DNA of 64,000 nucleotides from Desulfofustis sp. PB-SRB1 (GTDB taxonomy: Bacteria > Desulfobacterota > Desulfobulbia > Desulfobulbales > Desulfocapsaceae), in the NCBI GenBank assembly GCA_016722945.1, contig JAEQMT010000059.1, forward strand, positions 186,001 through 250,000, written 5' to 3'. The notes under the pieces are model-generated. The model did no database searches and was not told the DNA's origin. It worked only from the letters and a program-made list of their open reading frames with translations. The position numbers and the translations under genes were made by a program. Shown piece after piece: positions 45,552-55,129 of this stretch. Each line of letters opens with the position of its first letter. The stretch's first letter is position 1.

Positions 45552-46526
45552 ATGAAAAAGCTGATTATCCAGATCCCCTGCTACAATGAGGAGAAAACCC
45601 TGCCCGTCACCCTGGCCGTATTGCCGCGAGCGGTACAGGGGTTCGATGTGGTGGAGTGGCTGATCATCGATGACGGGTGCCGAGATGATACGGTGCGGGT
45701 GGCTCTTGAAAACGGCGTCGATCATGTTGTTCGGCTCACGAAAAACAAGGGACTCGCCAAAGGTTTTATCGCCGGCCTGGATCGTTGTTTGCGGCTTGGC
45801 GCGGACGTTATTGTCAACACCGATGCCGACAATCAGTATGATGCACGAGACATCCCAAAACTGGTGGCGCCGATTATCGAGGGCACGGCCGACGTTGTCA
45901 TCGGGTGCCGGCCCATCGACGATATCGAGCATTTTTCATCCTTGAAAAAAATCCTGCAGAAAGTTGGCAGCAGGGTCGTGCGGGCGGCCAGCAAAACCAG
46001 GGTCAGCGACACCACCAGCGGGTTCAGGGCAATCAGCCGGGAGGCGGCAATGCAGATGAACGTTTTCAGCGAGTATACTTACACCCTGGAAACAATCATT
46101 CAGGCCGGCCAGAAGAATATGGCCATTGTTTCCGTACCGGTGCGCACCAACGATTATCTGCGGCCTTCACGGTTGATGCGCAGTATCCCATCGTATATTC
46201 GCAAGTCGGTGGCGACCATCATCCGCATCTTCGTGGTCTACAAGCCGTTTCGTTTTTTTCTGGGAGTTGGGCTTGTAACTTTTGGCGGCGGGCTGTTCAT
46301 CGCCCTGCGCTTTCTCTACTTCTATCTCTCCGGTAGCGGCGACGGGCATATCCAGTCTCTGATTCTCGCCGCCATTTTGCTTGGGGCCGGCTTCCAGGTG
46401 ATCCTGACCGCCTTTCTTTCCGATCTGCTCTCCGTCAACCGACGATTACTGGAAGATGTGCAATACCGGCTCCGAAAAATGGAACTTTCAAAGAAGACCT
46501 CCGATCACGAGCAACAAGAACATTGA
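45552..46526 (+). CDS. Dolichyl-phosphate-mannose-synthase-like GT2
   Basis: A 324-residue GT2 with IIQIPCYNEEKTLPVTLAV, IIDDGCRDDTVRVA, LTKNKGLAKGFIAGLDRCLR, NTDADNQYDARDIPKLV (DXD) and SDTTSGFRAISREAA, followed by two helices (FFLGVGLVTFGGGLFIALRF and LILAAILLGAGFQVILTAF). This is the layout of polyprenyl-phosphate sugar synthases, which would supply the GT-C enzyme encoded immediately upstream. The ATG directly abuts the upstream stop. Confidence 0.88.
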   Translation: MKKLIIQIPCYNEEKTLPVTLAVLPRAVQGFDVVEWLIIDDGCRDDTVRVALENGVDHVVRLTKNKGLAKGFIAGLDRCLRLGADVIVNTDADNQYDARDIPKLVAPIIEGTADVVIGCRPIDDIEHFSSLKKILQKVGSRVVRAASKTRVSDTTSGFRAISREAAMQMNVFSEYTYTLETIIQAGQKNMAIVSVPVRTNDYLRPSRLMRSIPSYIRKSVATIIRIFVVYKPFRFFLGVGLVTFGGGLFIALRFLYFYLSGSGDGHIQSLILAAILLGAGFQVILTAFLSDLLSVNRRLLEDVQYRLRKMELSKKTSDHEQQEH

Positions 46527-46529
46527 TAT

Positions 46530-47675
46530 ATGCGGGTTCTGTACTGGGGTACCTATGATACCGGAAAGCCGCGCAATCGGATATTACTGCACGGTCTCAG
46601 GGAGGCGGGGGTGGAGGTGGCGGAAATCCATCATGACGTATGGGGTGGCGTCGAGGACAAGAGTCAACTGCGGAATCTACCGATAAAAATTCTCTATTTC
46701 ATTAAAACGGCACTTGCCTACCCCATCTTAATCTGGCGATTTTTAAGGGAAAAGCACATTGATGTAGTGGTAGTCGGCTACCTCGGGCAGCTTGACGTAA
46801 TCGTTATCCGGCCGTTTGCCAAGCTGCGCGGTATTCCGGTGTGCTGGGATGTTTTCATCAGTCTGTATGACACCGTAGTTGCTGACCGATGCCTGCTGGC
46901 GCGCCGCAATCCCCTTGCCTGGATGCTCTACGGCTGGGAATGGCTGGCAAGCAGATGCTGTGATCTTGTGGTAATGGATACCAAGGCGCACTGCGCTTAT
47001 TTCGCACAACTGTATCGACTCGACCCGGGTAAAACCGCGGCCATTCCGGTTGGTGCCGAACCGGAACATTTTCCGCCTTCAACTCAGCAACCTCCAAAGG
47101 ATACAGCCTTTTCAAATGAGCGACCGCTTCGGGTATTGTTCTACGGCCAGTTTATTCCGCTGCATGGCATCGAAACGATTGTCGAGGCGGCACGACAGCT
47201 TGCCGACGAGCCGATCGAATGGACCATTATCGGTACGGGGCAGGAACAGACAAAAATAGATGCAATACTTCATCACCATCGGCTTGAGCGTGTGCACCGG
47301 ATTTTATGGGTCGCCTATGACCAGCTCCACGAACATATTGATCGAGCAGATATTTGCCTCGGTATCTTTGGCACTTCAGGCAAGGCCGGCCGGGTCATCC
47401 CCAACAAAGTGTTTCAGGGTTTAATGGTGGGGAAACCCTTGATTACCCGCGATTCAGCCGCAATCAGAGAACTGGTCGATGAAAAAATGCGCGGCGTGTA
47501 CTTGGTGCCCGCCGGGGATGCCCCCGCTCTGGCACGGGCAATTTCGATGGCGTACTTATTACCAAAGCCTCTGGTCGAGCCTGCTGAGATGGTAATTATT
47601 CAGCGTCGAATTGCACCACGTGCAATCGGTAACAATTTCAAAGAAATTCTCGACGGATTAATGTCTCGTCGGTGA
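46530..47675 (+). CDS. Family 4 glycosyltransferase
   Basis: A 381-residue GT-B enzyme: MRVLYWGTYDTGKPRNRILL, KLRGIPVCWDVFISLYDTVV, PLRVLFYGQFIPLHGIETIV, IEWTIIGTGQEQTKID, HEHIDRADICLGIFG and VFQGLMVGKPLITRD. The usual EX7E is altered (no glutamate visible at the first place in GKAGRVIPNKVFQGL). Six bases after the preceding GT2 stop, so cotranscribed. Confidence 0.87.
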   Translation: MRVLYWGTYDTGKPRNRILLHGLREAGVEVAEIHHDVWGGVEDKSQLRNLPIKILYFIKTALAYPILIWRFLREKHIDVVVVGYLGQLDVIVIRPFAKLRGIPVCWDVFISLYDTVVADRCLLARRNPLAWMLYGWEWLASRCCDLVVMDTKAHCAYFAQLYRLDPGKTAAIPVGAEPEHFPPSTQQPPKDTAFSNERPLRVLFYGQFIPLHGIETIVEAARQLADEPIEWTIIGTGQEQTKIDAILHHHRLERVHRILWVAYDQLHEHIDRADICLGIFGTSGKAGRVIPNKVFQGLMVGKPLITRDSAAIRELVDEKMRGVYLVPAGDAPALARAISMAYLLPKPLVEPAEMVIIQRRIAPRAIGNNFKEILDGLMSRR

Positions 47676-47716
47676 GTATTTCGTGGTTGGATGATCAGAA
47701 CCACACACCCGGTGAT

Positions 47717-48883
47717 ATGAATATTCTCATGGTCATAGAACGATATGCACCGATTTGGGGTGGCGCCGAAAACCAGTTGCGCCAGCTGGCGGTTCGTTTG
47801 ATGAGCCGCGGCTGTAGCATTTCGATTATAACGAGGCGTTGGGACGCTGAAATGGCTCGTTTCGAGCAGGTAGATGGTATTGATGTACATCGCGTCGGCA
47901 GGCCGGGCGAAGGCGCTGCCGCTCGCCTTTTCTTCATTGCCGGTTTGTGTCGCTTTGCCCTGAAAAAACGAAATGATATTGATATCTTTCATGCCCATGG
48001 CGCGGTTAAAATGGGGGCGATCATAGCCGTGCTGGCGAATCTGCTGGGTAAAAAAAGCGTTGCCAAGATTGCCACTGCCGGTCACGTACCAGTGTTGCAG
48101 AGGCGGTTCTTCGGCAGGGCAGTGCTATATCTGTTCAAGCGGGTTGATGCCGTTATCGCGATGACGGATCAGATCATCTCTGAAATGGCGGCTATAGGTC
48201 TGGAAAAAAAAAGAATCGTTCAGATCGCAAATGGCATCGATTGTCGCTGCTTTGCCCCATTACCGCCTGCCCAGAAGAGTTTGATGCGTCATCAACACGG
48301 ATGTACCGAGGATGAGCTTATCTTTCTATTTTCCGGCAGGCTGGTTCGGCGTAAGGGGATTGATACCCTTATTGAAGCTTGGAGCCGATGGCCTTCCTCT
48401 GTAAAACCGGCTATTCTGCTCATAATCGGCAGTGGGAAGGGGCAAGACGATTCTGTTGAAGAGGTGGTTCGCGCCAGGGTGAAAAACGAGGGTATCAGGC
48501 AAGTTCGCTTTTTTGGCGAAACCGATGAACCGCATCGTATCCTTCCTATGGCTGATGTTTTTGTTTTCCCATCTCGCCTGGAGGGTTTTCCCAATGCCTT
48601 GCTCGAGGCGATGGCCACCGCATTGCCGGTTGTTGGCGCCGCTATCGGCGGGGTGGTAGATGTTGTACGCGACGGTGCTGAGGGGCTTCTATTCGAGCCA
48701 GATGATGCCAGCCAGTTGCTTGCTAAAATGATGCAATTGGCCGAGGACCCGGCCCTGCGCGCACGTCTCGGAAAAAACGGTCGGCAGGCGGTGTGCACGC
48801 GCCATTCTTTTGCATTGGTAACGAATGAGTATGTGGACCTGTACGAACGCCTTCTCCAACCGATAGGCAACAACCAGGAGTGA
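47717..48883 (+). CDS. Family 4 glycosyltransferase
   Basis: A 388-residue GT4: MNILMVIERYAPIWGGAENQ, VDGIDVHRVGRPGEG, IFHAHGAVKMGAIIAVLANL, IVQIANGIDCRCF, FLFSGRLVRRKGIDTLIEAW and the EX7E as FPSRLEGFPNALLEAMATAL. ATG at 47717 starts the conserved strand. A GTG at 47672 overlapping the upstream stop would add 15 unconserved residues and remains possible. Highly regular member of the family. Confidence 0.9.
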   Translation: MNILMVIERYAPIWGGAENQLRQLAVRLMSRGCSISIITRRWDAEMARFEQVDGIDVHRVGRPGEGAAARLFFIAGLCRFALKKRNDIDIFHAHGAVKMGAIIAVLANLLGKKSVAKIATAGHVPVLQRRFFGRAVLYLFKRVDAVIAMTDQIISEMAAIGLEKKRIVQIANGIDCRCFAPLPPAQKSLMRHQHGCTEDELIFLFSGRLVRRKGIDTLIEAWSRWPSSVKPAILLIIGSGKGQDDSVEEVVRARVKNEGIRQVRFFGETDEPHRILPMADVFVFPSRLEGFPNALLEAMATALPVVGAAIGGVVDVVRDGAEGLLFEPDDASQLLAKMMQLAEDPALRARLGKNGRQAVCTRHSFALVTNEYVDLYERLLQPIGNNQE

Positions 48884-48906
48884 CAAAGCGGCATCAGTCT
48901 TGAGCT

Positions 48907-50697
48907 ATGGGTACATTTTTTTCGAAAATTCTGTCTTTTCTCTCTGGCAGGGAGAAACGACACCTCGGATACTTGTTTATCACCATGGTTGTGATGGGGG
49001 TGATCGAAGTAACCGGCGTCGGCTCGATTCTGCCGTTTATGAGTGTTGTTTCCGATCCATCGCTGATCGAGTCCAACAAATATCTGCATCGGGTCTACTT
49101 GGCGCTGGGGTTTACCGGGTACAAGAGTTTCCTGATCGCCCTCGGGCTGTTTGTGCTCGTGATTCTAGTCATCAATAACCTGACTACTGCCCTCGTCACT
49201 TGGCTCATTCACAAGTTTATCTGGATGAGAAACCACAGCATATCCAGGCGGTTGTTCAGCAATTACCTGCACAAACCGTATCCATTTTTCCTCAATCGAA
49301 ACACCGCCGATCTCGAGAAAAACATCATGGACGAAGTTAGAATAGTAGTTGTCGGTATCGTTCGTCCACTGCTTATGATAATAAAAAGCATTGTAGTTGT
49401 TTTTTTTATTGTCGCATTATTACTGTTTATAGATATAAAGCTGGCCCTTGTTATGGCTGTAGTTCTCGGGGGCTCGTATGGGCTGCTGTTTCGTGGTGTC
49501 AATCGTATCTTAAAAAATATTGGAATAACAAGAGCAAATGCCAACCGGATCCGCTTCAAGATTGCAAGCGAGGCACTCGGTGGAATCAAGCCTGTTAAAG
49601 TTTTCGGGCGTGAAGAGTATTTTATTAATAAATTCAGCATTCATTCAAAAAGAATGGCTGAAGTCCAGGCGCTAAAAGAGATTATTTCGCAGACCCCAAA
49701 GTATGCCTTTGAAGTTATCGCTTTTGGTGGGATCCTTCTGATAATTATCTACCTGCTGGCAAAAGATCGAGATATTAAAACGATTATTCCACTTTTGTCG
49801 CTTTATGCCTTCGCCGGTTATCGTCTCATGCCGGCTTTGCAGTTAATTTTTACCGGTGTGGCGGAGATACGTTATACAACTCCGGCGTTAAATGAACTAT
49901 ATGCTGATTATCAGAATGTGGCTGAAGAGGTCACAGATTGTGGTGTCGATGGCAGTGATGCTCGCGGCATTGCTCTACTGCAAAAACTTGTGTTGGAACA
50001 TATGTCATTTCGCTATCCCGGCCAGGCCGATTGGCTATACAGGGATTTTTCCCTCACCATACAAGCCCACACTATGGTGGGACTGGCCGGCTCAACAGGT
50101 TCGGGCAAGTCGACGCTGGTGGATATCATGCTTGGACTGCTCCTCCCGGAAAAAGGGCAGGTCAAAGTGGACGACATCACCTTATCCCCTGAAAATGTCC
50201 GCCAATGGCAGCGAAATATCGGCTATGTGCCGCAGGATATATATCTGAGTGATGATACCATTGCCGCTAATATCGGCTTTGGCATCGCCGCGGAAAATCT
50301 CAATATGAAAGCGGTCATGAATGCGGCCCGGGCGGCTAATTTACATGATTTCATTGTGAGCCAACTGCCGGAAGGCTATGATTCCATCGTCGGCGAACGC
50401 GGTATTCGTCTAAGTGGTGGGCAATGCCAGCGAATTGGCATTGCCAGGGCTCTCTATCACAACCCCGACCTGCTGATTTTCGATGAAGCGACAAGTGCTT
50501 TGGATACACATACTGAAGAATCGGTAATGAAGGCGATTAACGCACTTTCCGGCAAAAAAACAATTATTATGATTGCTCATCGGTTGACAACCCTCCGCGA
50601 TTGCAACGTTATCCATGTACTGGAGCGGGGACGCCTCGCGACATCGGGCAGCTATCATGAATTAGTTGAAAAGGGTGGGCTCTTTAGTTCCATATAG
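48907..50697 (+). CDS. ABC transporter, PglK/MsbA-like lipid-linked oligosaccharide flippase
   Basis: A 596-residue exporter half: six helices over about 1-320 (first YLFITMVVMGVIEVTGVGSI, then FLIALGLFVLVILVINNLTT), then an ATPase domain with Walker A GSTGSGKST, Q-loop YVPQDIYLSDDTI, signature LSGGQCQRIGIARAL, Walker B LLIFDEATSALD and MIAHRLTTL. The N-terminal VIEVTGVGSILPFM is typical of PglK/WlaB-type flippases. It would flip the lipid-linked glycan built by the surrounding transferases to the periplasm. Confidence 0.9.
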   Translation: MGTFFSKILSFLSGREKRHLGYLFITMVVMGVIEVTGVGSILPFMSVVSDPSLIESNKYLHRVYLALGFTGYKSFLIALGLFVLVILVINNLTTALVTWLIHKFIWMRNHSISRRLFSNYLHKPYPFFLNRNTADLEKNIMDEVRIVVVGIVRPLLMIIKSIVVVFFIVALLLFIDIKLALVMAVVLGGSYGLLFRGVNRILKNIGITRANANRIRFKIASEALGGIKPVKVFGREEYFINKFSIHSKRMAEVQALKEIISQTPKYAFEVIAFGGILLIIIYLLAKDRDIKTIIPLLSLYAFAGYRLMPALQLIFTGVAEIRYTTPALNELYADYQNVAEEVTDCGVDGSDARGIALLQKLVLEHMSFRYPGQADWLYRDFSLTIQAHTMVGLAGSTGSGKSTLVDIMLGLLLPEKGQVKVDDITLSPENVRQWQRNIGYVPQDIYLSDDTIAANIGFGIAAENLNMKAVMNAARAANLHDFIVSQLPEGYDSIVGERGIRLSGGQCQRIGIARALYHNPDLLIFDEATSALDTHTEESVMKAINALSGKKTIIMIAHRLTTLRDCNVIHVLERGRLATSGSYHELVEKGGLFSSI

Positions 50698-50791
50698 TTA
50701 TGGCTTTCTCGTGAGCAGTTGTTCATGAGGATGTAAAAAGCCTCCGTTACTGCTCATTTATGATATATTCGAATGGGATAGAGTCGGCTCA

Positions 50792-52171
50792 GTGAGATCA
50801 CTATTAAAATCAATCATTCCCCAAAAGTTATGGCCGTTTTTTCGGGCTGTTGATGTGTATGTTATTTATTTATTATTTGTTTATTTTGCAATAAAGCGAG
50901 TTGTTGTAGGCCGGTTGATTGTACTCGACCACGCCCTGCGGCAGAAGGTTATGGTGTTGAGATGTAATATTTCTCTGTGTGCTGATACCGGCACTGATAC
51001 TTTGGCCCAGACATTAATCAGGGAAGGGCTGGCAGTCTTTCAAGGGCGTCACACGGTTTATATTGCAAGCAAAAATGATATTGACAGAATATCTGCAGGG
51101 TTAAGAGAGAGATATTGGCAGCAATTTGGTGTTAAAATTATAAAGAGCAGGCAGATGGCCGTGGATGGAACACCCTATTATACATCATCACAACTCGCTC
51201 CCGCATCGACTTGGTTTAGTATGTTTGCGGTTGGCAGCGTGGCCGAAAAAATGGTTGTAAGCAACCTGTTGCATTTAGAAGGTGTCGCTCCTCGTGTTAT
51301 TGACCTGGTAAAATTTGAATCACATGATGGAACATGGCGCTATGCTCAGATTGTTGAACATGTTGGCAATAAGGTGGTGACGGGTGAGCAGGGCGTTGAG
51401 TTTATGCGGAGTTTTACGAATGCACTAAAAACGCTTGGACTGGAAACGATGAGCATTAAAGAGCATTCTGATTTAAGGCCACCGGACTTTCGTGGGAATA
51501 TATTATGTGATGAAGAGGGACATTGCCGTTACGTTGATATTCAGAATTTTATCTTCAAAAACAACGTAAAGATAAGAAGTATTCTTAGTGATATAAAGAA
51601 GAGGTATGAAGATTATTCTGCCGTTTTTATTATTGAAGAGTTGATAAAATATAGTTTTTACAAAAGAAAAAGTATCAATTTAGCTGAAATATTGAGCGAT
51701 AAAGTTAGAGTGTTTCTTCAAAATAATCGTCTTGAAATAAATCGTTCAATCATTATTGACTCAGGAGAAGATTTTGGTTTTTTTTCAATGCTATTTCTTC
51801 ATCTTGGTGCATCTTGGTGTACCCTTTTAAGGGGCGAAGAGGATCACCAGCTAATTGAGGAAATTTTTATAATCCTTGGATATTCTCGGTTTAGCGTTGT
51901 TACTCCATCTTCATTTGATCATTCTACGTCGCGTAATATGCCTCATAGCCAACGAACTATTATGTTTATTGAGTATAAAGATGATTTGCTTGCCGATATA
52001 TCACACATTGATCACTTGATTTTTGATGCATTGGTGGTTCTTTGTCCTGATTCGAAGAAAGTGCCGTCGACTTTTTCCCTGAAAAGTTTTAACACAAGTT
52101 TGAATTACATTGATTCTTGTGACGTTAATTTAAATTCACCAAGTGGTGAAAGATTGTATCTTTACATGTAA
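50792..52171 (+). CDS. Protein of unknown function, A/T-rich gene in glycan cluster
   Basis: A 459-residue protein starting at GTG 50792 (SSIG of the first residues MRSLLKSIIPQKLWPFFRAV). A hydrophobic stretch near residue 25 (VIYLLFVYFAIKRVV) is followed by a region with YAQIVEHVGNKVVTGEQGVE and RGNILCDEEGHCRYVDIQNF, faintly like a sugar or lipid kinase fold. The last third has SIIIDSGEDFGFFSMLFLHL, which resembles a methyltransferase SAM loop. I cannot name the family. The gene is visibly richer in A/T than its neighbours and ends 41 bases before neuB, so it was probably acquired separately. Confidence 0.6.
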   Translation: MRSLLKSIIPQKLWPFFRAVDVYVIYLLFVYFAIKRVVVGRLIVLDHALRQKVMVLRCNISLCADTGTDTLAQTLIREGLAVFQGRHTVYIASKNDIDRISAGLRERYWQQFGVKIIKSRQMAVDGTPYYTSSQLAPASTWFSMFAVGSVAEKMVVSNLLHLEGVAPRVIDLVKFESHDGTWRYAQIVEHVGNKVVTGEQGVEFMRSFTNALKTLGLETMSIKEHSDLRPPDFRGNILCDEEGHCRYVDIQNFIFKNNVKIRSILSDIKKRYEDYSAVFIIEELIKYSFYKRKSINLAEILSDKVRVFLQNNRLEINRSIIIDSGEDFGFFSMLFLHLGASWCTLLRGEEDHQLIEEIFIILGYSRFSVVTPSSFDHSTSRNMPHSQRTIMFIEYKDDLLADISHIDHLIFDALVVLCPDSKKVPSTFSLKSFNTSLNYIDSCDVNLNSPSGERLYLYM

Positions 52172-52212
52172 TTAATACTATTCTGAAATGAATTAATAAT
52201 ACAAAATTTTGA

Positions 52213-53268
52213 ATGAAAATATTTCATATTAAGAATAAAAAAATCGGTATTGGGCATACACCGTATGTTGTTGCCGAGGTTGCGCAAGCGCATGACGGCA
52301 GTCTCGGAACGGCCCATGCATACATAGATGCCATCGCAAGAACCGGTGCTGACGCGGTTAAGTTCCAAACCCATATTGCAGAAGCAGAAAGCACGCAAGA
52401 GGAGCCGTGGCGCATTAAATTCAGTCCGCAAGATGAAACGCGCTATGATTATTGGCGACGCCTTGAGTTTTCCGAGGCTCAATGGCGTGGTCTTTATGCG
52501 CATGCGCAAGAACAGGGTATGGCTTTTATCAGCTCTCCCTTTTCCATCAAAGCCGTCGATATGCTCATTGAGACTGGTATTGACGCCTGGAAAATCGCAT
52601 CCGGGGAGGTTGCGACCCCTGACCTGATTGAGAAAGTGGTGGAGTCAAATATCCCCGTTCTCGTATCATCTGGGATGAGCTCATTTGAAGAAATAAAAAA
52701 AGTCGTGAAAATTTTTCGCCAAAGAGACAAACCGTTTAGTCTCTTGCAATGCAGTTCATACTATCCATGTCCGCCCGAAAAGGTCGGCTTGAATAACTTG
52801 GCTCTTTTTCGTGAAGAGTTTAAATGCCCGGTTGGTCTGTCAGATCATTCCGGCACGATTTATCCCTCTCTTGCCGCTGTCGTATTGGGTGCCAGCATCC
52901 TCGAGGTGCATGTAACGTTCAGCAGGGATCTTTTTGGGCCTGATGTATCCTCTTCGATCACTATTGAAGAGCTTGCAACTCTGATTAAGGGTGTTCGTTT
53001 TTGTGAAAAAATGATGGGTAACCCCGTGGACAAAGATCGACTCGCGAAAGAGTTGGCGCCAATGCGGCAACTCTTCACGAAAAGTGTCGTTTCCGTGCGT
53101 GATTTAGCGGCAGGCACAATCCTGACAGGGGAAGATGTGACGGTTAAAAAGCCTGGTCATGGAATTCCAGCCAAAGAGTTGAACAGCGTTATTGGATGTC
53201 GGCTCAGGACGGATGTAAGGGTTGACCAGGTTTTATTACCGGGAGATATTGAGTGGAACAGCCAATAA
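52213..53268 (+). CDS. neuB: N-acetylneuraminate synthase (NeuB family)
   Basis: A 351-residue enzyme that condenses an N-acyl-hexosamine with phosphoenolpyruvate. Catalytic-barrel features are VVAEVAQAHDGSLGTAHAYI, GADAVKFQTHI, AWKIASGEV, VLVSSGMSSFEEI, LLQCSSYYPCPPEKVGLN, GLSDHSGTIYPSLAAVVLGA and EVHVTF. A C-terminal SAF (antifreeze-like) domain starts near TKSVVSVRDLAAGTIL and has VKKPGHGIPAKEL. Its stop overlaps the neuC start (TAATG). Sialic, legionaminic and pseudaminic synthases share this fold; the neuC and neuA neighbours favour Neu5Ac. Confidence 0.92.
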   Translation: MKIFHIKNKKIGIGHTPYVVAEVAQAHDGSLGTAHAYIDAIARTGADAVKFQTHIAEAESTQEEPWRIKFSPQDETRYDYWRRLEFSEAQWRGLYAHAQEQGMAFISSPFSIKAVDMLIETGIDAWKIASGEVATPDLIEKVVESNIPVLVSSGMSSFEEIKKVVKIFRQRDKPFSLLQCSSYYPCPPEKVGLNNLALFREEFKCPVGLSDHSGTIYPSLAAVVLGASILEVHVTFSRDLFGPDVSSSITIEELATLIKGVRFCEKMMGNPVDKDRLAKELAPMRQLFTKSVVSVRDLAAGTILTGEDVTVKKPGHGIPAKELNSVIGCRLRTDVRVDQVLLPGDIEWNSQ

Positions 53269-54419
53269 TGCGAAAAGTATGTGTGGTCATTACGGCCCGT
53301 CCAAGCTACAGCAGAATAAAAACCGCCCTTGCGGCTATCAGGGATCACCAGTCACTGCACTTGTATCTCGTGGTCGCAGCCTCCGCGCTTCTTGACCGGT
53401 ACGGCATGGTGATCAACGAAATCAAGCGGGACGGCTTTTCAATTGACCGGCAAGTGTACATGGTCCTCGAAGGAGAGAGTCCGATATCCATGGCTAAAAC
53501 GACCGGCATTGGTCTGATGGAAATGGCTACCGTATTTGATAACCTGGGTCCGGATCTTATCGTCACCATAGCCGATCGTTACGAAACCATGGCAACCGCT
53601 GTTGCTGCAGCATATTTGAACATTCCCTTGGTTCACATTCAGGGGGGCGAAGTAACCGGCTCCATCGATGAAAAGGTACGCCACGCCATAACCAAGCTTG
53701 CCGACCTCCATCTTGTTTCAACAAAACAGGCATTTGATCGGGTGGTGAAAATGGGCGAGCATCCTGACAAGGTAGTGATAACCGGATGTCCATCCATCGA
53801 CCTTGCACAAGAGATACTGGCTTCACCAAAGCTTGATTTCTGTCCATTTGATAAGTACGGCGGTGTCGGTCGCAATGTCGATATAGCGAACGGTTACCTG
53901 GTGGTGATGCAGCACCCAGTAACGACCGAATACGAAAAAGCCAGTACCCAGGTTGATGAAACCCTTTATGCGGTTATGGGACTCGGCATTCCAACGCTGT
54001 GGTTCTGGCCCAATGTCGACGCCGGATCTGATGGCACATCAAAGGGCATTCGGAGTTTCAGGGAACGAGAACAGCCTGAGAATATCCATTTTTTTAAGAA
54101 TATGGAGCCTTATGATTTTCTCAGGCTCATTTATAACAGCCGCTGCCTTATCGGTAACTCAAGTGTCGGTGTTCGTGAAAGTTCTTTTCTCGGCGTCCCG
54201 GTCGTCAATATAGGTTCTCGCCAACAGGGACGCGAGCGCGGAGAAAATGTTATCGATGTTTCTTATGATCGACGCGAGATTGTTGAGGCGGTCACCATCC
54301 AGACGCAACGCGGCAGATATGACCAGGCACATATCTATGGAGATGGACATGCCGGAAAGATCATTGCCGATGTCCTGGCCACAACGCCTCTTTCAATTGA
54401 AAAGCGCTTGAATTACTGA
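53268..54419 (+). CDS. neuC: UDP-N-acetylglucosamine 2-epimerase (hydrolysing), NeuC
   Basis: A 383-residue GT-B-fold enzyme that yields ManNAc and UDP. It has KVCVVITARPSYSRIKTALA, DLIVTIADRYETMATAVAAA, VHIQGGEVTGSIDEKVRHAI, HLVSTKQAFDRVVKMGEHPD, ITGCPSIDLAQ and LIGNSSVGVRESSFLGVPVV. The ATG at 53268 overlaps the neuB stop; an upstream GTG adds five residues. Makes the NeuB substrate, so the three neu genes form a self-contained CMP-sialic acid route. Confidence 0.93.
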   Translation: MRKVCVVITARPSYSRIKTALAAIRDHQSLHLYLVVAASALLDRYGMVINEIKRDGFSIDRQVYMVLEGESPISMAKTTGIGLMEMATVFDNLGPDLIVTIADRYETMATAVAAAYLNIPLVHIQGGEVTGSIDEKVRHAITKLADLHLVSTKQAFDRVVKMGEHPDKVVITGCPSIDLAQEILASPKLDFCPFDKYGGVGRNVDIANGYLVVMQHPVTTEYEKASTQVDETLYAVMGLGIPTLWFWPNVDAGSDGTSKGIRSFREREQPENIHFFKNMEPYDFLRLIYNSRCLIGNSSVGVRESSFLGVPVVNIGSRQQGRERGENVIDVSYDRREIVEAVTIQTQRGRYDQAHIYGDGHAGKIIADVLATTPLSIEKRLNY

Positions 54420-55129
54420 TGAAGATTCTTGGTCTTATTCCGGCCCGGGGAGGCTCCAAAGGGGTTCCGCGGAAAAATATCAAGCTGCTCGGCGGCAAAC
54501 CACTGCTCTGGTATACGGTAAGTGCGGCGAAGGGGGCCCGCGGGCTTGATCGCATCGTCCTGTCTACCGACGATCTAGAGATTGCCGAGGTTGGCAAACG
54601 GTGTGGCGTTGATGTTCCATTTATCAGGCCGGCGGAGCTGGGAAAAGACGATACCCCTACCTTGCCTGTCATTCAGCATGCCCTGAACTGGCTGGAGAAG
54701 CGTGGTGCGGTCTATGAGGCGGTTTGTTTGCTGCAACCAACCTCACCGTTCCGAGGTTCACGGGTTATCGAAAAATGTTTGGAGACATTTGTCGAGACGA
54801 ACGCTGACACCCTAATCACGCTTCAGCCCATTCCGGAAAAATTCCATCCCGCCTTTGTCTATTTTAAAAGTAGTGAAGGGTGGTTGCACAGTTGTCTCGG
54901 CAACGATTTGGCTGTTGTACGGCGCCAGGACGTGAAGCCGGCATATGTTCGGGAAGGATCGGTTTATATAATTAGAAGAGAAACTCTGATGGAGTCATCA
55001 TCGCTCTACGGTCAACGGATTGTCGGCTATGACATGGCCGTTGAGCAGACAGTCAACGTAGATACGCTCGAAGATTGGCACTATGCCGAACGTCTCTGGA
55101 GAGAAAAGCAGCGTGCGGACACCCCATAA
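54419..55129 (+). CDS. neuA: CMP-sialic acid synthetase (acylneuraminate cytidylyltransferase)
   Basis: A 236-residue cytidylyltransferase: ILGLIPARGGSKGVPRKNI (CTP loop), GGKPLLWYTVSAA, VLSTDDLEIAEV, LLQPTSPFRGSRVI and VNVDTLEDWHYAERL. It activates the nine-carbon acid made by NeuB. ATG overlaps the neuC stop by one base (TGATG). The protein has no extra domain (some NeuA enzymes carry an esterase). Confidence 0.93.
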   Translation: MKILGLIPARGGSKGVPRKNIKLLGGKPLLWYTVSAAKGARGLDRIVLSTDDLEIAEVGKRCGVDVPFIRPAELGKDDTPTLPVIQHALNWLEKRGAVYEAVCLLQPTSPFRGSRVIEKCLETFVETNADTLITLQPIPEKFHPAFVYFKSSEGWLHSCLGNDLAVVRRQDVKPAYVREGSVYIIRRETLMESSSLYGQRIVGYDMAVEQTVNVDTLEDWHYAERLWREKQRADTP

